DNA from: Deltaproteobacteria bacterium
Lineage (GTDB): Bacteria; Myxococcota_A; UBA9160; UBA4427
Reading direction: 5' to 3'
Length of the DNA stretch: 10,399 bases
NCBI GenBank assembly: GCA_011051925.1
Contig: DRKE01000234.1
Coordinates: 1-10,399 of the forward strand
Notes under the pieces: model-generated
Database searches by the model: none
What the model saw: the letters and a program-made list of their open reading frames with translations, nothing else
What the model was told of the DNA's origin: nothing
Shown here: in pieces, positions 7,221-10,399 of the stretch
Numbering within the stretch: the stretch's first letter is position 1
Layout of the letters: every line of letters begins with the position of its first letter
Program-made: the position numbers and the translations under genes

Positions 7221-8072
7221 ATGAGGACTCTGGCAATCGTCGGTCTGACAGTGTTCGTGGTCGCGGTGGGCGCCGCGCTCTGGGCGGCGTTTCGCATTCG
7301 CAGGATGACGGCCGCCGAGAAGAAATCGCTGCTCAAGACCGGCGTCAACGGTGTGTTCACGCGTTTCGAAGAGTGGGGCTGGCTCGAGCCCACGCCGGCG
7401 TTCATCCCGCACGTGACGAGCGTCTATCCCGACCTCGCTCTTCTCGAAGAGGGCTATCCGGACATTCGGGCCGAGTGCGAGGCGTTGCTCCAGATCAAGG
7501 AAAAGCTGACCGACACGAAGGACCTCGGTGGCGCCTACACGCAGAAGGGCATCCATGTCATCCAGTGGAAGACCTTCTTGTTCAAATCGGGTCGATTCGT
7601 CGAGCCCAACTGCGCCCGTGCGCCGAAGACGGCTGCGATCCTGAAGCGGATCCCGGGTATCTACACCGCGTTCTTCTCGATCCTCGAACCGGACCAGTAC
7701 ATCACTCCCCATTGGGGCTACTACAAAGGCTTCCTCCGCTATCACCTCGGCGTGATCATCCCGAACGACAACGCGAACGGAGAGTGCTGGCTCCGGGTGA
7801 ACGCCGACCCCGAAGCGAACGAGCGCCGCGACCGGGACGCGATCGAGAAGGGCGAGGTCTACTACTGGAAGAACGGCAGGGGCATCCTTTTCAACGACAA
7901 CTATCTCCATGACGCGCGAAACGCGTCCGACCAGATCCGGGTCGTTTTGTGGCTCGACATGCGCCGCCCGATGCCCTGGTTCCTGCAGGTCTTCAACATG
8001 GCCTGCATGGCGATTGCCCACCGCGAGAAGTCGATCAGGAAGATCCGCGAGAATTCACTCGTTCGGGACTGA
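7221..8072 (+). CDS. Membrane-anchored aspartyl/asparaginyl beta-hydroxylase family dioxygenase (LpxO-like)
   Basis: A 283-residue Fe(II)/2-oxoglutarate dioxygenase of the AspH family. Residues 3-24 form one hydrophobic helix followed by RIRR, predicting a single anchor with the catalytic domain in the cytoplasm. The catalytic core has ILEPDQYITPHWGYYKG, with the first iron-ligand His164 of the HxG motif; then FNDNYLHDARN with the second His230; and Arg240 ten residues later in IRVVLWLD, the expected 2-oxoglutarate carboxylate binder. The spacing His-to-Arg of 10 matches the family. The two His are 66 residues apart, and the intervening segment holds a charged loop (NADPEANERRDRDAIEKG). The N-terminal anchor and size resemble LpxO, which 2-hydroxylates a lipid A acyl chain in some Gram-negatives, but the family also hydroxylates protein Asp/Asn or peptide residues. 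The exact substrate is undecided. The gene has its own promoter downstream of pyc. Confidence 0.85.
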   Translation: MRTLAIVGLTVFVVAVGAALWAAFRIRRMTAAEKKSLLKTGVNGVFTRFEEWGWLEPTPAFIPHVTSVYPDLALLEEGYPDIRAECEALLQIKEKLTDTKDLGGAYTQKGIHVIQWKTFLFKSGRFVEPNCARAPKTAAILKRIPGIYTAFFSILEPDQYITPHWGYYKGFLRYHLGVIIPNDNANGECWLRVNADPEANERRDRDAIEKGEVYYWKNGRGILFNDNYLHDARNASDQIRVVLWLDMRRPMPWFLQVFNMACMAIAHREKSIRKIRENSLVRD

Positions 8073-8186
8073 ATCGTCATTCGAGCCGACATGCAGCGAC
8101 GGGCTTTGTCCGTGCAGCTCCCGACCTCGTTTCGAATGGGTCGCGAGTGACCCGCGGCCGCTGCGTGTCGACTACGAGGGTCCAGG

Positions 8187-8558
8187 CGAGCCCGGATCCT
8201 TCGGCGCTCTCCCGTCCGCCGCGAGAATGAAGGGACATTCGTCGGTCGAGCGAAGCGATTCTTCGCCGATCGGATCCGCGAGCTTCCGTGCCGGGTCGGG
8301 GAGGACGAACTCGATCCGGTCCTGCTCGGTCCGGATCCGCTCCATCGCGGTCTGGCTTGTGCCTCGGAATACTTCGAGGCGCTCGATCAGCGTCTCGGCG
8401 GGTCGGAATATGTCGCAGGCAATCGATTCAACGTGGCCGACATCACCGCGATCGCGATGTTCGATTTCGCAGGCTGGGTCGGATCGGGTCCGACCGACGC
8501 ACACTCGAACACCCGGCGATGGCGCGAACTCGTGAATCGCCGTCCGAGCGTCTCGGGT
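8187..8558 (+). pseudogene. Glutathione S-transferase C-terminal domain remnant
   Basis: One plus frame, open from a stop at 8148-8150, reads as a GST all-helical C-terminal domain: a degraded RARI... start, then ASEYFEALDQRLGGSEYVAG, NRFNVADITAIAMFDFAGWV, and RRWRELVNRRPSV as the last helix. ADIT with the preceding YVAGxRF is the GST N-capping box region. The N-terminal thioredoxin-fold domain with the glutathione site is missing, no start codon with ribosome binding site is visible, and the frame runs on past the domain into arginine-rich sequence to 8867. A real GST is about 200 or more residues. This is a 5'-truncated gene and cannot bind glutathione normally. Confidence 0.7.
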
Positions 8559-8620
8559 CAGGCCGGTGCTGGGACCTCCCGCGTCTCTCGAGCGGTCCGA
8601 GGTCTTCTCCGTCGTGGGCA

Positions 8621-8791
8621 TTCCCGGAAGAGCCCGGTCCGGAGGCGATCCGTCAGCGCTGGGCAGGGCGCCCCTCGTTCCTGGACACGTCGAAGATCCT
8701 TCGTTTCCGTCATCTCCTGGAGTGGCAGGGGCCCACGGAGGGGATCTTCGACGTCGCAAGGGGTCTGGTCACCCACTTCCTGGCGGTTCAG
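8621..8791 (+). pseudogene. Possible NAD-dependent epimerase/dehydratase C-terminal remnant
   Basis: In a different plus frame from the GST remnant, the segment reads PEEPGPEAIRQRWAGRPSF, then LDTSKILRFRHLLEWQ and TEGIFDVARGLVTHFL. A DTSKxxxxLxW stretch followed by a short amphipathic helix is how extended SDRs (NAD-dependent epimerase/dehydratase family) usually end. The Rossmann domain and catalytic YxxxK are absent, and no start is visible. The match is by eye on about 55 residues, so it is less certain than the GST call. It ends where the minus-strand TPR fragment ends. Confidence 0.35.
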
Positions 8792-9048
8792 GCCTCGAAC
8801 TCCGCCTCTTTCCATCCCGCCGCTGCGAAGAGCGCCTTTGCGATCCGGGAATCTCTCGCGCTGGTGACGACACTCATCGCGCGAAGCGGGGAGTCGTCGG
8901 GAGCCAGTCGTCGCATCCGGTCGACCATGGCACGGGCATCTTCGAGCTCTCCGGCAGAGACCTTGCAGATCGCGAGAAGCGCATAGGGGAGGACGAGACC
9001 GGGTGCCTGGCGGATGCCTTCGTCGAGGAGGGTTTCGACTTCCGTCAC
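8788..9048 (-). pseudogene. TPR C-terminal fragment overlapping the CoA-transferase stop
   Basis: The frame has a GTG at 9048 that overlaps the TGA of the upstream CoA-transferase (GTGA) and ends at a TGA at 8788, 86 residues in all. ETLLDEGIRQAPGLVLPYAL then LLAICKVSAGELEDARAMVD and RMRRLAPDD is a good TPR helix pair. The tail resembles the C-terminus of cyclase-linked TPR proteins. There is no Shine-Dalgarno before the GTG, so if translated it would depend on coupling to the CoA-transferase. I favour a 5'-truncated remnant of a larger TPR protein, but a real small coupled TPR protein cannot be excluded. It belongs to the same broad family as the scrap at 2870-2985. Confidence 0.55.
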
Positions 9049-10241
9049 GACTCGGAGGGATCCGAGGCCGTCAGGATCCCTTCGGATTCGAGCGCCTTGA
9101 TTCGAGCGCTGTCGTAGCCCAGGACTTCCGTCAGGACCTCGCGGTTGTGTTCGCCACGGCGCGGCGCCGCTGCGCGGATCGAATTCGCCGAAAGGGAGAA
9201 ACGCGCGGGCGGTCGGACGAGTGGACGGGTCCCGCCGCGACGATCATCGATTTCGACCAGCAGTTCCCGTTCTTCGGAAAGCTCGCTCGCGAGTGCCTCG
9301 CGCAGTCCCAGGACCGGCCCGCAGGCGATCCCCGCTTCGGCCAGCTTTTCGAGGATCTCCTCTCGAGAGGCTCGCGTCCGCATCCAGGTCTCGATGGCTT
9401 CGCGTCGAAGCTGCTTCTTCCGTTCCAGGGGAGCTGCGGGCGGTGTCGGGTCCTCGATCCCGTGCGTCTCCGAAACCAGCCGCCAGACGTGTCCAGCCGA
9501 TCCCGCCACGGCAATCGCGCCGTGGACGCCGGCGTCGAAGATCGGATTCATGACGCGGTCGTCGGGGCCCGGAAGCAGCGCGTTGTTGACCGTACTGTGG
9601 GTCGCGAGAAGAGCGTCGTAGAGGGGGACCTCGATCCGCTGTCCCACACCGGTCGCCTCCGCGACCCGGAGCGCGGCGAGCAGGGCCACCGTCCCGTGCA
9701 GGGCAGCCGTCGTGTCCGCTCGGGCATCGTGGAGCTGCGCGACCGGCAGATCGGAGGCGTCGGCCTGATCCGCGAGAATTCCGGAAACGGCATGGACGAT
9801 CGGGGCATAGGCCCTGCGATCCCGCCACGCCGAATCGGCCCCGAAACCATTGATCGACAGCAGGATGGTCCGGGCATTGGTCTCGTGGATGATCTCCCAT
9901 GAAAGCCCCAGGCGGGTCAGGACCGCCGGCCTGAAATTCTCGACGACGGCATCGCAATGACGGATCAGATCGATCACGACGGCACGGCCCTGTGGTGTTC
10001 GCAGGTCGATCGAAAGCCCGCGTTTGCCCGCATTCACCCATTGGAAGAAGGCCGACATCCCGATGTCGTGCCGAGCGGCGATCACCCGAGCCTGATCGCC
10101 TTCGGGCGGCTCGATCTTGATGACATCGGCGCCCATGTCCGCACAGAGGCGCGAGACATAGGGGCCCGCGATCACCCGGGACAGGTCCAGGATCCGGATC
10201 CCTGCGAGCGCGCCCGTCGAGAAGCGGTCGAGTTCGTCCAT
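9045..10241 (-). CDS. CaiB/BaiF-type class III acyl-CoA transferase
   Basis: A 398-residue family III CoA-transferase of usual length (about 400). It moves CoA between an acyl-CoA and a free acid in the cytoplasm, through an Asp-anchored anhydride intermediate. Seen: LAGIRILDLSRVIAGPY (12-28); LCADMGADVIKIEPPEGDQAR (32-52), the near-universal GADVIKVEPPxGD signature; NAGKRGLSIDLRTPQGR (70-86); DAVVENFRPAVLTRLGL (97-113); and SINGFG. The expected nucleophile is Asp176 in ADTTAALHGTVALLAAL, aligned with Asp169 of formyl-CoA transferase. TGVGQRIEVPLYDALL follows. The start at 10241 has only a weak ribosome binding site (TAGG about 10 nt upstream). The substrate is not predictable within this family; carnitine, bile acid, alpha-methylacyl-CoA and oxalate enzymes share all these motifs. 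The stop overlaps the TPR fragment GTG. With the MaoC hydratase and P450 it suggests acyl-CoA catabolism, though the genes are not co-transcribed. Confidence 0.92.
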   Translation of the reverse strand: MDELDRFSTGALAGIRILDLSRVIAGPYVSRLCADMGADVIKIEPPEGDQARVIAARHDIGMSAFFQWVNAGKRGLSIDLRTPQGRAVVIDLIRHCDAVVENFRPAVLTRLGLSWEIIHETNARTILLSINGFGADSAWRDRRAYAPIVHAVSGILADQADASDLPVAQLHDARADTTAALHGTVALLAALRVAEATGVGQRIEVPLYDALLATHSTVNNALLPGPDDRVMNPIFDAGVHGAIAVAGSAGHVWRLVSETHGIEDPTPPAAPLERKKQLRREAIETWMRTRASREEILEKLAEAGIACGPVLGLREALASELSEERELLVEIDDRRGGTRPLVRPPARFSLSANSIRAAAPRRGEHNREVLTEVLGYDSARIKALESEGILTASDPSES

Positions 10242-10325
10242 GCCGACAGCCTAGCTTCTTCGGCCCCTGGGCGTTGCATCTGGAAGGAGATGTCGCAAGA
10301 TTGCCGCTCGGGAAGGGCTCGGCCG
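10242..10325 (-). promoter_or_regulatory. Leader or promoter region of the CoA-transferase, no clear hexamers
   Basis: TTGC-ATCT (10275-10282) faces AGATG-TC-GCAA (10289-10299), an interrupted inverted repeat. On the minus strand a TTGCGA could be a -35, but no acceptable -10 follows at 16-18 bp. The promoter may lie beyond the window. Confidence 0.2.
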
Positions 10326-10360
10326 GAATCCCCGCTGCCGCGCCGAACGATCTGGGATTC
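10326..10360. repeat. Inverted repeat, 7-bp arms
   Basis: GAATCCC (10326-10332) pairs with GGGATTC (10354-10360) across a 21-nt loop. It abuts and shares two bases with the stronger repeat to its right. It lies upstream of the CoA-transferase, in non-coding DNA. Confidence 0.4.
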
Positions 10361-10398
10361 GCCGTTCCGGCTGGCCCGGAGACCCGGAGGAACGGCGA
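10359..10398. repeat. Inverted repeat, 10-bp arms, at the window edge
   Basis: TCGCCGTTCC (10359-10368) and GGAACGGCGA (10389-10398) are perfect reverse complements with a 20-nt loop. The arms stop matching at 10358/10399 and inward at 10369/10388. It could be a terminator of a gene beyond the right edge, a regulator site, or part of the CoA-transferase leader. There is no T tract on either side within the window. Confidence 0.55.
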
Positions 10399-10399
10399 C

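Noticed and set aside
8091..8115. Hairpin after the AspH gene as a terminator
   Set aside because: Only about six pairs with a bulge and no T tract; too weak to call.
9003..9902. 299-codon plus-strand frame opposite the CoA-transferase
   Set aside because: Antisense to a gene with full CaiB/BaiF signatures; no protein-like features.

Overview
The window is GC-rich, with codon choice strongly biased to G/C in third positions. It reads as a Gram-negative bacterial chromosome. The gene mix (double-hotdog MaoC-type dehydratase, cytochrome P450, class III CoA-transferase, single-chain pyruvate carboxylase, membrane-anchored aspartyl/asparaginyl hydroxylase of the LpxO type) is the kind seen in lipid- or steroid-degrading deltaproteobacterial, myxobacterial or Binatota-like lineages. 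That placement is inference; no rRNA or single-copy marker is present. I see no tRNA, CRISPR array, insertion sequence or phage gene.

Layout: an AT-rich promoter patch with an inverted repeat (4-21) precedes a MaoC/FAS1-like dehydratase (83-1342, +). It converges on a cytochrome P450 (1397-2623, -), which has a good sigma70-like promoter at 2692-2720. From about 2870 to 3240 on the minus strand lie two broken genes: the NAD(P)-binding N-terminus of a short-chain dehydrogenase and, in another frame, a scrap of a TPR protein. A 386-bp non-coding stretch (3241-3626) with a tandem 13-bp repeat leads into pyruvate carboxylase (3627-7076, +). A UUCG-loop hairpin follows, then a promoter and a membrane-anchored AspH/LpxO-family dioxygenase (7221-8072, +). 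From 8073 to 9048 there is a second set of remnants: a GST C-terminal domain, a possible NAD-epimerase C-terminus, and a TPR C-terminus on the minus strand. The last touches the stop of a CaiB/BaiF CoA-transferase (9045-10241, -). The right edge holds two adjacent inverted repeats (10326-10360 and 10359-10398).

How the genes work together: there is no long operon. The intact genes mostly have their own promoters and face different ways. CoA-transferase (acyl-CoA activation), MaoC hydratase (enoyl-CoA or hydroxyacyl-CoA step) and P450 (oxygenation) fit breakdown or modification of a hydrophobic acid. Pyruvate carboxylase supplies oxaloacetate, and the AspH/LpxO enzyme probably modifies a lipid or protein at the inner membrane. 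No shared pathway is demonstrated by the sequence.

The most unusual feature is the pair of gene graveyards flanking the pyc-aspH block. At least four and probably five truncated coding fragments lie in two intergenic islands, and both islands carry a TPR piece. I do not see a clear novel defence or mobile system here.
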